From assembly GCA_021399435.1 (NCBI GenBank), contig JAJTUP010000042.1, forward strand, positions 124,001-188,000: a DNA stretch of 64,000 bases. Direction: 5' to 3'. This DNA is from Diaporthe sp. PMI_573. Its lineage: Eukaryota > Ascomycota > Sordariomycetes > Diaporthales > Diaporthaceae. The translations under genes and the position numbers were made by a program. Below, in pieces: positions 1 through 11,236 of this stretch. A model generated the notes under the pieces. The model was not told where the DNA came from. It ran no database searches and was given only the letters and a program-made list of their open reading frames with translations. The first letter of the stretch is position 1. Each line of letters begins with the position of its first letter.

Positions 1-1
1 T

Positions 2-766
2 GTGACGCCGGGTGAGACAGCGAAAGCTATCTTATGCCGGCAGCCTAGCCCACCTCCGGAACCACCCAGCGCGGTCTATCTCAAAGATGGAGTCGGTGAT
101 GACTTTACATCCTGGGTTGACCAATATCTTACACACAATCAGTCCGGACGACAACGGAAACCGCCGGTTAGCTGTTGGTCAACCCTACATTCAGCACCTG
201 ACCTGGACCAGCAGTCCTGCTGTGGTTTTCTAGACGCACAAATCGTGGATCGCCTTGACCTTGATGTGGTATTGTTAGACGAGGATATCTGGTTAAGCGA
301 CTTGTGGTGGAATACTGTGGGAGAAGTCAGCCTTGAGAGCACTCCTGACGGTGATCCAAGGTCGGAAAGTGACAACAGGCAACAATGTTGCCAGAACAGC
401 GAACAGCATGGTTCTTGGGATCCCACCAATGAGGTTTTTGAGATCAGCCACGCAGATTTCGAGGATTCATTGAGACCGAAACACTACCCGCAGGCCCATT
501 TAAAGCGTCTACAGTCAACAAGGAAGGGTAGCCAAAGAGCTACTGTAAAGCTTGAGCGACGAAGACGGAAGACACCACGGCCGACAAAACCTAGAAGACC
601 CCTATCCCCACGGCAAAAAACCAAATCAGTCGAGTATGTTCGTCTGGAAGAAATTACTGGTGAAAATGGGGAGTGTTATAAGTGGAATCGACGGGCTGGT
701 ACTGGTGGATCCTGGGAAGACAAGAGAAAGGAACCCGTAGATGTCCTGGCTCTTTTACGTTCATAG
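2..766 (+). CDS. hypothetical protein, 5' end outside window
   Basis: The frame is open from the window edge to a TAG at 764-766, about 254 codons. I recognise no family. The visible protein is acidic and polar in its first half and has a strongly basic, proline-containing stretch (about residues 170-210, rich in RRRR, KTPRPTKPRRP) that could be a nuclear localisation or nucleic-acid-binding tail. There is no good ATG near the start, so if real it begins upstream or is a last exon. A shorter ORF in another frame overlaps its first 230 bases and is treated as a shadow. Low confidence, because the composition is not strongly protein-like. Confidence 0.3.
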   Translation: MTPGETAKAILCRQPSPPPEPPSAVYLKDGVGDDFTSWVDQYLTHNQSGRQRKPPVSCWSTLHSAPDLDQQSCCGFLDAQIVDRLDLDVVLLDEDIWLSDLWWNTVGEVSLESTPDGDPRSESDNRQQCCQNSEQHGSWDPTNEVFEISHADFEDSLRPKHYPQAHLKRLQSTRKGSQRATVKLERRRRKTPRPTKPRRPLSPRQKTKSVEYVRLEEITGENGECYKWNRRAGTGGSWEDKRKEPVDVLALLRS

Positions 767-1641
767 GCACGGCTGCGGATGAAGGTGCGGCCGGGTGGGG
801 CCAAGCTGCCCTTTGACTTGAGTTCCAGCGATACAGGCACCTGTTTCGAAGGTGAGGTGCAGGACGTCGGCAGGCTCCAAGTGCCTGATAAGGTTATGAT
901 TGAAATGTGCAGTGATCCTCAGCGGCGGGACGGCTTTCAGGCAACCTGGCATTACCGGTAATGTAAAGATCGGCATACCTTTATATTTATAACCTTAAGA
1001 AAATAATAAGAAATAGAAAAAGGGTATGTACCGGATGTTGATAGTAGATACTGTAGCTACGAGAGCCATGTGAAGCTCATATTCTGATTGGAAAGGAATT
1101 CCGAATAGGTACTCCATCTCGGGCGTGCCAAGAAGTTTCGGTCGAATGTCGTGGTCCTAGCGCAGGCGAGAAACCACCTCCCGCCACATTGAGTATGAAG
1201 TGCTTCTACCTCTTTCATAATTGTTTGTAGTCGCTTTCGAAATGGGATATGTTGCGGGACATATGCCATTTTCATTGGTCAGGCACTGGAGCCAATCCCA
1301 GAGAAGTGCCGCATCCATGCTCACAACTTGTGTACTTCCATTTATTCGCTTCTCCGATCGGCACACGAATGATTTCTGTACTGTACGTGAATAGATTGAT
1401 CAATAAAGTGCTATGTACAGTACTTCTCAAATGCAGTTCGCCAAGAAACGCTTTCACCTCGTTAGCGGTTATATACCAATTGGATGACAGGGAGCCTATC
1501 CAACACGGCGCTATCCTCTTAAAGGCAACCGATCATCATCAATATAGACACAGGAATTCCCGAGCGCCGCTAAAGCGGCTCACGAATCTGCTTGAAGAAT
1601 TAGCCGAAGGCAGGGCAAAAAAAGGGGGGGGGGGAAAGGTG
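767..1641. other. no recognisable gene
   Basis: Only short ORFs in several frames are present, none with a recognisable domain. A poly-purine stretch (AAAAAAGGGGGGGGGG) lies at about 1617-1636, just before the tRNA-like relic. Confidence 0.4.
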
Positions 1642-1709
1642 GATAGCCTCACACTCTACGCGACCTTAAGATTACTAGTCTCACACTCTACCAATTGAGC
1701 TATGAGCCC
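1642..1709 (-). pseudogene. degenerate tRNA-like sequence (5' half tRNA, AGT anticodon loop)
   Basis: Read on the minus strand from 1709, the sequence has a 7-base acceptor-like start (GGGCTCA), TA, a D-arm (GCTCAATTGGTAGAGT), and a five-pair anticodon stem around the loop CTAGTAA, which would give anticodon AGT (Thr). The following T-arm does not form: instead of a GTTCRA loop there is a second copy of GTAGAGTGTGAG. It is therefore a tRNA pseudogene or the tRNA-derived head of a SINE-like repeat, not a functional tRNA. Confidence 0.4.
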
Positions 1710-1975
1710 TCGCATATATCTCTCGGAATTTCAAATATATATAGCGGTATGTAGGTAGCGACGGGATATAACAATTTATATAATCACTTCACATGCGGAT
1801 TAATCTGAATCGGGTTTGATCAAACCTTAATCTGTATTGTGCACTCTTAAATTTCAATATTCAGATGTTTTTTCCATGGCAGTTCGTAAGGAATCTATAT
1901 ACAATTATCTCCTTCTTCGCTTAGGTCCTTCTTGGTCGCCCCCCAAGTCCTCATCCCGTTCTTTTCCCTTCCGCG

Positions 1976-2257
1976 ATGGGCGTCGGTTCTGATCAGATGC
2001 CGGCAATGGCAGGGGGCATCTGGTCCGTTGTGTTCTCTTGTACACAGCCGCCTCCGTCACCGTTCTCTCTTAGTCAAAGGGAGCTTGAGGTTTACAAGTT
2101 CCGTCGCTTCTGGGAGCTATTCGGAGAGGATATAATCGCCGATGTTTTATCAAAACACAGACTTCAGCGGTACGAAATTGAACATGAGGAAAGACAGTTG
2201 GACGAGTTGTACTTGGCGGTAGCTGACCGTGCTGTGGACTGCGTGTTGGTCACTTAG
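1976..2257 (+). pseudogene. fragment of unknown protein family, copy 1
   Basis: This 93-codon ORF encodes a segment with the core VVFSCTQPPPSPFSLSQREL and a following acidic/aromatic part (FWELFGEDIIADVL, then EIEHEERQLDEL and VADRAVD). The same order of motifs occurs on the opposite strand at 2446-2711, so both are copies of one coding sequence. The family is not known to me. Both copies are short and lack a clear start, so they look like exons or relics rather than whole genes. Spacing between copies is about 190 bases. Confidence 0.5.
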
Positions 2258-2445
2258 GACGCCGAAAACAGAGATCCAGGTAGTAGTAGAATCGGTTTCC
2301 TGGCTAAATTCTGTTTCCTTTCTCAAAAAAAGAAAAAAAGAAATGGGTCATGGATTTTTGTAAAGGTAGTGTGGAATTTAGGTCACTAAAATATGCCCCA
2401 CCATGGCTTGAAATATATTAATAAAATGAGTTTCCAAATGTCATC

Positions 2446-2711
2446 TTAAGGCGTTGTGACCTCAGAAAGCAGGGAGATATCTACAGCTCGGTCTGCCACT
2501 AAAATAAACAAGGCTTCCAAACTCCTTTCTTCATGTTCGATCGTGTAATGCCGAAGTCCGTGTTTTTCCAACACGTTTGCGATGATGTATTCCCCACGGA
2601 GCTCCCAAAAGGTCCCGGAACTCGTGAACCGCAATCTCCCGTTGACTGAAGGAGAATGGCGAAGGAGGGAGCTGTGTACAAGAGAAGACGATGCACCACA
2701 TCTTGACCCAC
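2446..2711 (-). pseudogene. fragment of unknown protein family, copy 2 (inverted)
   Basis: On the minus strand two overlapping frames together match copy 1 at 1976-2257: one frame carries IVFSCTQLPPSPFSFSQREI, and after a shift another carries FWELRGEYIIANVL, TIEHEERSLEAL and VADRAVDIS. A frame change between these parts (near 2640) means this copy is broken. The pair makes a diverged inverted repeat with copy 1. Confidence 0.5.
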
Positions 2712-2882
2712 TGCCTCGCTTGCACGTCCGGGGACTTGTCCTCAGCCGTCTCTAGCTTTTCGAGGTCCTGCACCTGTGAGTCTCTGAGGCCATTGAACAC
2801 AATCGGCAGCTGAAAGCTACACTCCTCGGTCCGCCTGTGCGTATCTCTGAGTTTGACGGTCTGGAATAGTGATGCATTTTTC

Positions 2883-2950
2883 TGTACACGTACGTACGTA
2901 CGTACTGTATTTTGGGTAGCTGTACGTACGTACAACTTTTCTGTACGTAC
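2883..2950. repeat. (ACGT)n self-complementary simple repeat
   Basis: Three runs of alternating ACGT units (GTACACGTACGTACGTACGT and two shorter ones) lie within about 70 bases. Each run is its own reverse complement and could extrude as a hairpin. Confidence 0.8.
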
Positions 2951-4163
2951 AAAATTGTACCATACAAATAGTCAAAGCAGCCCAGGCGTATTAGGGTCAA
3001 GCCTAGACATTACAATCCTTACTGAGATTGAGGACCACTCATCAAACATCGACCATCAATACATTGCTTCTCATGCTGCACCTAACAACATCGGGTAGAT
3101 ATGGATGAGCCAGAGACCGATTCGAACTTATGTATTTCCAAGTATTTCTGGGAAATACTATGGCGCCCACTGCGCCAGCAGTGGGAAATGAAAGCCGAAC
3201 AACCACGGGTAACAAAATTCCGGGTATTTTTGGTGACGTCTTGGTCCTTTCCATTTGTACTACGCAGGTGAAATTACCGCCCCACCACACTTCAACCTGC
3301 GCATAACTAGCACACCTCTTCCCCACATCCCCCTCTCTGCAGTCTCTCGTTGTCTGCGTCCCAAGATTGCAAGATGTAACAACTGCCGAGATCCGACTGG
3401 CGTAGGGAGCCAATTCTTTTTGTGGAATACTTTCCCCGCGAGCCTGGTTTTATTTGGTGGCAGACAAAGACCTGGAGGAGGTTCGTAGAGCTATCACAAG
3501 GCCAAGGTCCCACTCGTTGATTGCGTTGTGCCGTTTTCAGCTTCTCGATGTCCTTCTCTGCTCGTAGCGCTCCGGGCTCTGTCTCGCCAGCTAGCTTCCA
3601 AGTGTGCCGCAATAGGGCATAAATGTTTGCTTGGAAGCGAGGAAGACCTTACATCATAACTCGGCTTTATCATGGTACTGGCCATGGAAATAGGTTGTAC
3701 AGATGAACACTTCGAGATATGATGAGGGAGGGTCACTATCGACAAAATGTCAGCACCGCGGTTTTCACGTGGGTGAGGTCGTCTGGCCTCCGCTTGTCTC
3801 CTCTGTTAGGCACCATGAGTGGCTTCGGGATTCACGGGTATAATCTGGGAGCAAGGAGACATGGATCAAACTCGCCTATCCATCTCCGGCCGTAATTGTA
3901 AGCTTATTCTATTTACTCATTTAAACGAGTGTTTGGGTCGGCCTCACAACAATTAGCAGAGGCACAGAAGATGATCAAGCCCACGGCCAGAAAACCCTCC
4001 GACGCTTGCTAGACTTTCTCACCAACACTGTGCTCACTGAACCTAAACAGGAGGTTATTTTTCAATACATATATGGAAAGACACTCAGCTTTTGCTATGT
4101 TTGGTCAATTTCTAGCCCGATTCCTCGGCCATCTACGCTTGTTGCATTGACAGACAAAGTGAC
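2951..4163. other. no confident gene
   Basis: Several overlapping minus-strand ORFs of 80-123 codons lie between 3042 and 3745, but none shows a domain. A stretch near 3205-3275 resembles 29246-29312 (see findings). Confidence 0.35.
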
Positions 4164-4704
4164 CTATCTCAGATGTGAAAGCCTCCACTGGTAAAATAAT
4201 GCACCACTTAAAGATACTAACATTGTGAATAAGACGATTCCCAAAGTAGCCCATGCCGTTGGTGACCATATTCCTTTCCGAGCGGTATAGACATTTGTGA
4301 GCACGGTAAACAAACCGCTAAGACAATTAAGGCAACTCGGTCTATTTGTGTAAGCTTCAGATAGATCCTTTTAAAATGCGAGCGGTGACTACTTACAACA
4401 GAATATGTTGTGTCACCCAGATGTAATTTGCACGAAATCTCCGCCAGAGTGTGCACAGTCCCCCAACTGCTACTACATAGCAAAGGCCCGCAACAGGCAA
4501 CAGTGGTACATTTTGAACAGCGCTCTGGACTTGGTGACCCTCTTCCGAGGAACTAAGAAAAGTCGACCGCTTGATCGAAGTGAAGGTGCCGGGCAGTATG
4601 AAGAACCCGGCGAGCATATACCAGGATGCTGCTGCCGCGGCGACATTATACCTAAGACCTACCTCGTTCGACTCGAGGACCATGCGGGAGTATGATTGTG
4701 CCAT
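4164..4704 (-). CDS. two-exon integral membrane protein
   Basis: Exon 1 runs from ATG at 4704 to 4397. A 79-nt intron (4318-4396) begins GTAAGT and ends TTAG. Exon 2 runs 4317-4164 and ends in TAG. Joined, they give 153 residues in frame, which supports the splice choice. Hydrophobic segments include AAAAASWYMLAGFFILPG, a second after VQNVPLLPVAGLCYVVAVGG, one around GLFTVLTNVY, and a last one at TLGIVLFTMLVSLSGALF. A basic LWRRFR motif follows the second segment. The arrangement resembles small fungal membrane proteins of unknown role that share the NEVGLRYN start and PGTFTS loop. The function is not known. Confidence 0.75.
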
Positions 4705-5638
4705 AATTCAATCATTCTCTTTCCTTGATTTCGATGTTGTCTTAGACTTTTGGTAGGGTAGCATGAATAGTATCTACTTGACTTGCGGGAAAACACTGCC
4801 TGAATTTTCAAGTCAATAATAGGTTGAAAACGTTTTTATGCTTGGCTTTGATTAGAATAAGCATTTAGATATTAATATTTACACTAATTAAGGCCAGTTC
4901 TCGTTATTTAAAAAGAATACCGCGTTATCTTATTCTTTCAAAACAATCTTGGGATTTAATATAGTAATATAAAGTCTAACTAGGCCTAATTTAAGAAGCA
5001 ACGTCTATATTTGAAAGTGAGGTAATTAGTTAACGTATTATGTTTTTATAAACGAACAGTCCAAATTCATCGTACAATTGCTGGCCAAACGGTTCATTGG
5101 GTGGACCCAGAATTGAAGATAGATGTTCGAGCCCGGGCAGAAAGCAAGAGCGCATTGTTGATTATTGGAAGGCAACGCCTCGGACCCGTAATATTTTTTC
5201 CAAAAGTCCCACACGGTGGCCCCGTTCGTGCAGCTTCGAGGAGTTACCATTAATCCAGTAACTATGTCGCTTCAATCAGCTCTCAATTGAATACTCGCAC
5301 CTGAAGCTGCAATAGGGCAGCCTGCTCCTTTTCCATTGATTTGAGACAACCGGCACATTCTTCGAGTCTTTTTTCTGTATCCGCCTGCTATCAGCAAGGT
5401 CGGCAGGTTCAGGCGTCTGGGTCCTGGAGCGAGGGGTTGAGGCGTTCAGCAACCCGAAATGGGCATATTGCAGGGGCCACCACAGCCTGTGCTACGTGCC
5501 GACCTGAGAACGGCGGCGGGAAATATGTCGAGCGGGGTGTCCAACAGCTTGAGGCTGAGCCTGGACCTGGGCTCGAGCATGCAGCGGATGTAGCGGTGCG
5601 ACGACTGCGGCGGGAAGCCTGCCGGCATGGAATGGTAT
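4705..5638. other. intergenic, no recognisable gene
   Basis: AT-rich DNA from about 4790 to 5040 is followed by short uninformative ORFs. I see no structured element. Confidence 0.4.
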
Positions 5639-6832
5639 TTATTTACACTCTCTCCATGGATACCTTACTCCCTGATTGGGCTCAAGGTATCGCCCTGGCA
5701 TAACGAAAGCACCGCTGGGATACCTCTTTTGCGGCTGAAGGAAATTTGTTATTAGTTTTGTAGTTTCCCAAGCACAGGTGTTGTGCGCCTTTTTGACGTC
5801 ATCAAGCCTTTTCTGATTATCATCATTCGCTTTCTTAGCAGCATCAAGCGTTGCCGTGGCGGCTTTATAAGCCTTCTGAAGGTCCGCGATATATCTCTTC
5901 GTCGTAGTGTCTGTAAATATTCCCCTCTTGCTTGTACAAGCTGGTACTGGCGGTCCCTCATGCGCATTTTCGTCCCTGCTGCGTTGCTTCTGCGTACCCA
6001 TTGTTTCGTGTATGCGTGGTAGGTGGCCCAGCTGACCACGGCTCTCTTCCAGTCGCGATTCAGCGGAATTTGGTCTGTCTTCAGCTAGCCAGGCTGGAGC
6101 GATTTTCATAGCAGTCCTCGAACCCCTAGCTGCCATCCATGTGATGGCAATGATCTCCAGGTGTTTCGGCTCCCATAGGTACTTCCGTAGCTGAGACAAT
6201 CTGAGGCGATTCTTCTTACAGAACCAGTATATCACAGTGCACTCTTCCTTCTTGTCAGGCACCCCAAGCAGGCGTAGCGACTGCTTAAGCCGGCGATATG
6301 GCGATTCTTCTGCCGCACTTTCCTCCCACGCCTGCAGGATAGAGGCTTGGATTTCCCACGAGATAGTGATAGGTTCACCATTAATTGAGATGTGAGGAGG
6401 CGTTGCAACTGCGTATCTAGCATGCTTCTGCCGTACGGCCTTTGCCAAACGTAATAGTTTGTCCTCATCCTTCCCTTGGAACCAGTCCGCCGCGATGCGT
6501 CTGAGGTCGTGGAGCGTCCAGCGGTGTTTAGCTGCCTCACGCCTCAGTTTATCGTGGTTGATGAATACCGACTTGTTTTTGTCGCGAAGAAATTCTATAA
6601 GGAGATCAACAGGGTCTGTTTGTCCGTTGGCGCCCAGGAACCGTAGCGCCACTAGAATACCACAGTATGAGTCCAGCTTCGGTAGAGTCTGTCGGCTCAT
6701 GGTTGCGATGTACAGTATGTCGATATAATTCCTCGTCGTCGATTTGAGGTCGTAGAAGCTTTGGCAAAACATATCACCGTCGCTTTTGCCATCCCGACTT
6801 CCCAGGAGTGTAGTATGCCTCGCTAGGATCAT
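5639..6832 (-). CDS. hypothetical protein with C-terminal coiled coil
   Basis: A single uninterrupted frame of 397 codons is open from an ATG at 6832; a second ATG at 6700 (MSRQTLPKLDSYCGILVALR) is a more natural start and would give 353 residues. The N-terminal half is helical with many charged residues (HRWTLHDLRRIAADWFQG). The middle has an aromatic-rich stretch (CTVIYWFCKKNRLRLSQLRK). About residues 310-375 form an alanine/lysine-rich coiled coil (ATLDAAKKANDDNQKRLDDV). I see no enzyme motif and no signal peptide. It may be a lineage-specific fungal protein or part of an old element. The long open frame supports it being real. Confidence 0.55.
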   Translation of the reverse strand: MILARHTTLLGSRDGKSDGDMFCQSFYDLKSTTRNYIDILYIATMSRQTLPKLDSYCGILVALRFLGANGQTDPVDLLIEFLRDKNKSVFINHDKLRREAAKHRWTLHDLRRIAADWFQGKDEDKLLRLAKAVRQKHARYAVATPPHISINGEPITISWEIQASILQAWEESAAEESPYRRLKQSLRLLGVPDKKEECTVIYWFCKKNRLRLSQLRKYLWEPKHLEIIAITWMAARGSRTAMKIAPAWLAEDRPNSAESRLEESRGQLGHLPRIHETMGTQKQRSRDENAHEGPPVPACTSKRGIFTDTTTKRYIADLQKAYKAATATLDAAKKANDDNQKRLDDVKKAHNTCAWETTKLITNFLQPQKRYPSGAFVMPGRYLEPNQGVRYPWRECK

Positions 6833-8124
6833 TATATATGGTCTTGGATTGATCTGCTGAAGGAAGAAAATGAATAATAAGTATAAGTGACGTGCGTTAT
6901 ATCTTTGTTGTTTGTAAAAAGAAACTCTAGGGAACAGGCAAAATAGGTGTTCTGCTGTGAGGGATTAGTGCCTTAAGTATTCGTTCGGCAAGGTAAGTTC
7001 TACTTATATTTTCTACTATGATGTTATAAAAACTAGAACGCGGGCGGCCTCCGATTGCTGGCTGAAGTATGAGCCCACTGTTCAAATGAAGTAAGGCATA
7101 CTACCACAGTCATCACGAACTTAGCCTAATTTTGCTCAATACCTTCTCGGACTACATATATTCTCTTCTTAATGTTGGGGTTGATCGGCCCAGCGCTAAT
7201 GGGTTGCTGCAGTGGACATATGTGCATAATTCTAATGCTCTGAATGTGCTCAATCTTCATATCTAGCTTTTTTTATACTTTACTTGTCACAGAGGGACCC
7301 TGTAGCCCAGCCCAAAATGTTAAAACCAAATGCGGAAGATATATCTGTGCAGTGTATGTTAGGTTTTCCTTAATATCAACAGCCACTGAGCTCGTGTTTC
7401 GAAGTATAAGAGGCGCTTATAGAGACCTATGACCCATTTACCGGGTCCCCCTTAGCTGCAGAGAGACAACTTTAAGTACCTAGCCGAAGGATTGTTTCAG
7501 TATGTGAAGTTGCGGAAATGATCACCATCCTTGGCCCAGCGTCACCGTGGCCATTGAGCAGGACGTATTTGATGTTTACCTTACACAAGAAGAATCGCTT
7601 CTGCCTAATGACACTCCATCTGTTACCGGGAACCCCGGGCGTTGACTTGGTTCGTGCCCCATTGCGGCCGAGGCCAACCAATCAGATCTGGTACATAGCA
7701 GCGTATGTATAAATAAGAGAGTGGGCGGTGGAACAAATTTCCCTAGGACAGTCACTTGAGCTACCTAGGTGCTGGTCGTAATATCTAACCCTATATTGGC
7801 GATTATTATTGTCATAGGCGTGGTACGTCCGTTGCACCACCCTGTCCGGACACTAGATGCGGCATCGTGCGTGGTATGAGCACCAGCCTAGCCGTATGTG
7901 AAGTGTGCCTTTAATTTAAGAGCTCTCCGTGTTGAATATGGTGGCTGTCAACGGAGTGCTGGTGCCCACCTTTACATGAACCTCCCTTCCTCATCGCCCG
8001 AATATTCTCTCGTTGCGATTGTCACCAGCTTAACTTCTCAACAATTTGACTGTATTATCTTTGTATTATTAAGTGCGAACCAGGTCGTGGGACGTCTCGC
8101 GACTTTTCTGAGCGCTGTTCTTTC
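6833..8124. other. intergenic, no recognisable gene
   Basis: Only short ORFs (60-88 codons) lie here, without domains. A TATA-like AT-rich stretch near 6995-7030 is not near a convincing start. Confidence 0.4.
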
Positions 8125-9941
8125 GTGTTTCCTGACTTTTCATACTCTTCTCTCCTTCCAGTAGACGAATTCTGCCATTCATTCGTCTTAGGACTAAGAT
8201 TAGACGTGATGCGATATTCATCAATGAGGAGACGATGGTGGAATTCCTTTGTCATGCGGAAGAACAGCAATGGTAACGGCAACGGAAATGATACCAACAA
8301 CTCAGGTAATGGATCTTCGACCAAAGAACCGCCGGGGCAAGCGAAGAAGACATCGACCGAGACGCCGTCGGCGGCAACCACCGCCGCCGCCAATGCCCTT
8401 GATCCAGCTTCAGGCGAGGCCACAACCTCGTCCCAGGCCGCCGCCCAGGTTTCTGCTTCGGCGACGCCCTCCGCATCTAGAGGAGGAACAACGGCTGAGC
8501 CGGCATCTTCTGTGCTAGGAAGTTTAACAACGAAGACAGTGGAGAATCTACCCATTACGACTGCTGGTGTCGCCGTTTCTCATCCTTCTCCTACAGCTAC
8601 GGTTGCCCCATCCCAGAATATACCAGGCTCAGTCCTTTCGGCATCATCAGGATCAAACTCTGAAATAATACATACTACGACACCAGCTACCACGGTTCAG
8701 TCGCCGTTGACCTCGCCGCCTGCGACTGTCACGGATTCTGTTCCGACAGGGCAGCTGCATTCTGGCGATACTGGAACCTCTCTAGGACGAGCAGGAGCAA
8801 TAGCTGCTGGGGTTATTGGTATGTGTCAGCAAATGAAACTTAAGAGCCCCCCTGACTAACATTTGTCAAAGTTGGACTTATCATACTTGGGTTAGTTATC
8901 TTCCTCCTTTGGAAATATCGACGCTCCCGCGCACTTGTGCCTATCATCGCGCCTCTGAGTGGACTGAAGGGACATCAGCGTACCAGCGACCAGGCAGATG
9001 ACGCCTTGGGAGAGTCCCTCATTAGCGGAGCTGCAGCTATGGGGACCGATCATGACGTTATTCGGCCAGATTGGGACTACCATCAAACGTTTGCTCAGCC
9101 CCTTCCCGTGGTCAAGCCGTCATCACGCAAGTCCATTCTCCATCTCATGCGCTGGTCATTCAGGTCAACTCGGGACGTGGAATCAGCAAGTCCATCAGGG
9201 GACCTAGCTCCAGATCTACCCCCAGCTCTTCAAGTGGGCCTTGCTATCTCTACCCCACCAGACATGGCAGAGAAAGAGTCAAGCATTGGGATGCACTTTT
9301 CTCTAGCGTCGACACCAACTGCCATCCAACAACCAGGCAGTCCATTTGGAGCAACTATCGATCGAAATTCAGATTGTAGCTCGGCGTCTAGCTCGACCAC
9401 CTCAATCCTCCGGGTCAGCCTTCCACCTTTGGCCGAAGGACCTATAAACAACGAGAAACGTGGTGAGCACGACCCACCCGAGGCACCTAATCGCCAGTCC
9501 ACACACTCCTTCTGGTCGCTCTGGTTTCGCAGTAGCAAAGTTCCACAGGAAAACAAGGATCGTAGGATAAGCCAGCGCTCGAGCGCAGCTAGCATCGGCG
9601 GAGCCAGCCTTGCTAGCAGTGGCGTCTTCTCGCCATCCCTATTACCGTGGCCAATGCCGCCAACGACGCCAACATCGGGAACGGGCTCAATGGTGGGAAT
9701 GGAGGACGGGCCGGCCCCTCGTCTAACTGGTGATCGGGCGAGAACGCCAAGGAATTTGGCTGGTTCATCGTTGGCGGTATTTCCCAAGTGTAGTTCGACG
9801 AATTTGCGTGCCGGTAACGTCGGGGGACTGTTGGTAGTGCCGGAGAGTAGGGGCGGTCCAGATCTAGAGCAAGGAATTTGGCAGCAGGTACCACGTCTAC
9901 ATCCTGTAGGACGGATTCCACAGCCTCATGCAGTGAAATAA
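8125..9941 (+). CDS. Ser/Thr-rich single-pass membrane protein, two exons
   Basis: Exon 1 ends at 8818. A 53-nt intron (8819-8871) starts GTATGT, has a CTAAC branch site and ends CAAAG. Exon 2 runs 8872-9941. The splice creates the membrane segment AGAIAAGVIG/VGLIILGLVIFLLW, followed by a basic KYRRSR stop-transfer, which strongly supports the junction. The roughly 200 residues before it are rich in Thr, Ser, Ala and Pro and would be heavily O-glycosylated outside the cell. The roughly 330 residues after it form a polar, probably disordered cytoplasmic tail. This layout is that of fungal wall-stress-type or Mid2/SKG6-like sensors, but no WSC domain is visible. The start is uncertain: there is no clear signal peptide at 8125, so a 5' exon may be missing. 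Confidence 0.65.
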
Positions 9942-10324
9942 AGCGAACATCGCTATGGCACACCTTTATATCTGTACTCAAACCTTACCAATGTGAAGTC
10001 GATTGTAGCGCATCTGACTCTATCTATCGCACCAAATATGCATGGTGTTGTTGTTTGTATGGCAGGACGATAGGAAGCTGGTCCTCCCCAAGAAAACAAT
10101 GCATATCAACTATTCGTGATGTTCCATGGTGAGGCCACAATCTTGTTTGACGGACAACCATGGCTCCTACCACAATTCCCTGGCACGAAGGCATCGCTGA
10201 ACCTCAAGGACGCTTTCTTCTATGCTGTCACTACTGACGAGCCTCATGCACTACATGGCATCGTGGACCTTGACGACTTCAACGTGGACAACGTGGATAC
10301 CCCTGGCAGCATCCCCTTCCTTCC
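9942..10324. other. short unassigned stretch
   Basis: A 71-codon plus-strand ORF at 10116-10331 (contains FYAVTTDEPHALHGIVDLDD) has no family I recognise; it abuts the hAT relic and may be part of the invaded sequence. Confidence 0.3.
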
Positions 10325-11051
10325 TGGCTAAAGGATCTAAGGCGCTGGGGATGAATAAGGCGCATCGCTGTGCACCCTCGACAATGTCCTCTTGGCTATG
10401 GACTTTGTATTGGCACAATTAGAAGCGGGGAAGGAGGCACATATGGACGACCGGATTATGACGCCGATGTATAACTCGGGTTGGGCGAAAATGGACAAGT
10501 ACTATCGCCTTTCTGATGAATCGCCTGCCTACGTTGCTGCGATTGTGCTCCACCCTTCGCATAAATGGCACTACATACACGAGAACTGGAAGAAGGAATG
10601 GGTTGAGCCGTCGAAGAAGTTGATAGAGGCACTGTGGGATGAGTACAAACCTGTGGAGCCGCATCTTCCTCTATCTGAGGTCCCGTCAACGACTACGAAC
10701 GAGTTCTTAAATTGGAGAAATAAGCATCTACAACCAGCGCTTATCACAGATGAGTATGAGCGTTATTGTAGGTCTGAACGGGTTTATGGGTTTACAAGCG
10801 CCCTTGCATGGTGGCTAGAGGAGACACAGCAAAAAAACTATCCTAACCTGAGCAAAATGGCAGTGGATATACTGTCAATTCCTGCAATGTCTGCCGAGCC
10901 TGAACGACTCTTCTCTGGGGCAAAGATAACCATTATAGATCGTCGAAATCGACTTGGGAGTGATATGGTTGAAGCATTAGAATGCTTGAAGTCATGGTTT
11001 AGGATACGGGATTTTCAAGGCGACGATAATCTCGCCGCGGCAGTTGAATGA
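10325..11051 (+). pseudogene. hAT transposase relic, C-terminal half
   Basis: From about 10325 the frame reads into a hAT transposase C-terminus, with a stop just upstream of GASLCTLDNVLLAMDFVLA. The intact part (from 10392) includes YYRLSDESPAYVAAIVLHPS, then the hAT dimerisation signature LSIPAMSAEPERLFSGAK and a final ALECLKSWF. The BED finger and catalytic core are missing, so this is a 5'-truncated copy. It differs clearly from the neighbouring element at 11427-14268 and is an older or different family. Confidence 0.85.
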
Positions 11052-11059
11052 TGAAGGTC

Positions 11060-11236
11060 ACGTGGAATATATTGGATATATTGTCACACTGCCAATATAT
11101 TGGGTTCTTGGCAATACAATACAATATGGACCAATGCCATATTGCGTAATACAATACGCACCACCTGACAATACAATAATATTGCGAGGGTTCCATATTG
11201 CCAATATACGTATTGTTTATATTATTAGCAACACTG
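11060..11236 (+). repeat. subterminal AATATTG-type repeats and 3' end of the hAT relic
   Basis: Multiple copies of CCAATATA/CAATATTG/AATACAATA lie between 11066 and 11220 in both orientations, and the stretch ends in AGCAACACTG at 11236, a plausible hAT terminus (its reverse complement starts CAGTGTTGCT). No matching 5' terminus was found upstream. Confidence 0.5.

Noticed and set aside
8055..8555. Minus-strand ORF of 166 codons
   Set aside because: It lies opposite the Ser/Thr-rich exon; such composition leaves the opposite strand open.
9230..9787. Minus-strand ORF of 185 codons
   Set aside because: It overlaps the cytoplasmic tail of the spliced membrane protein and has no domain.
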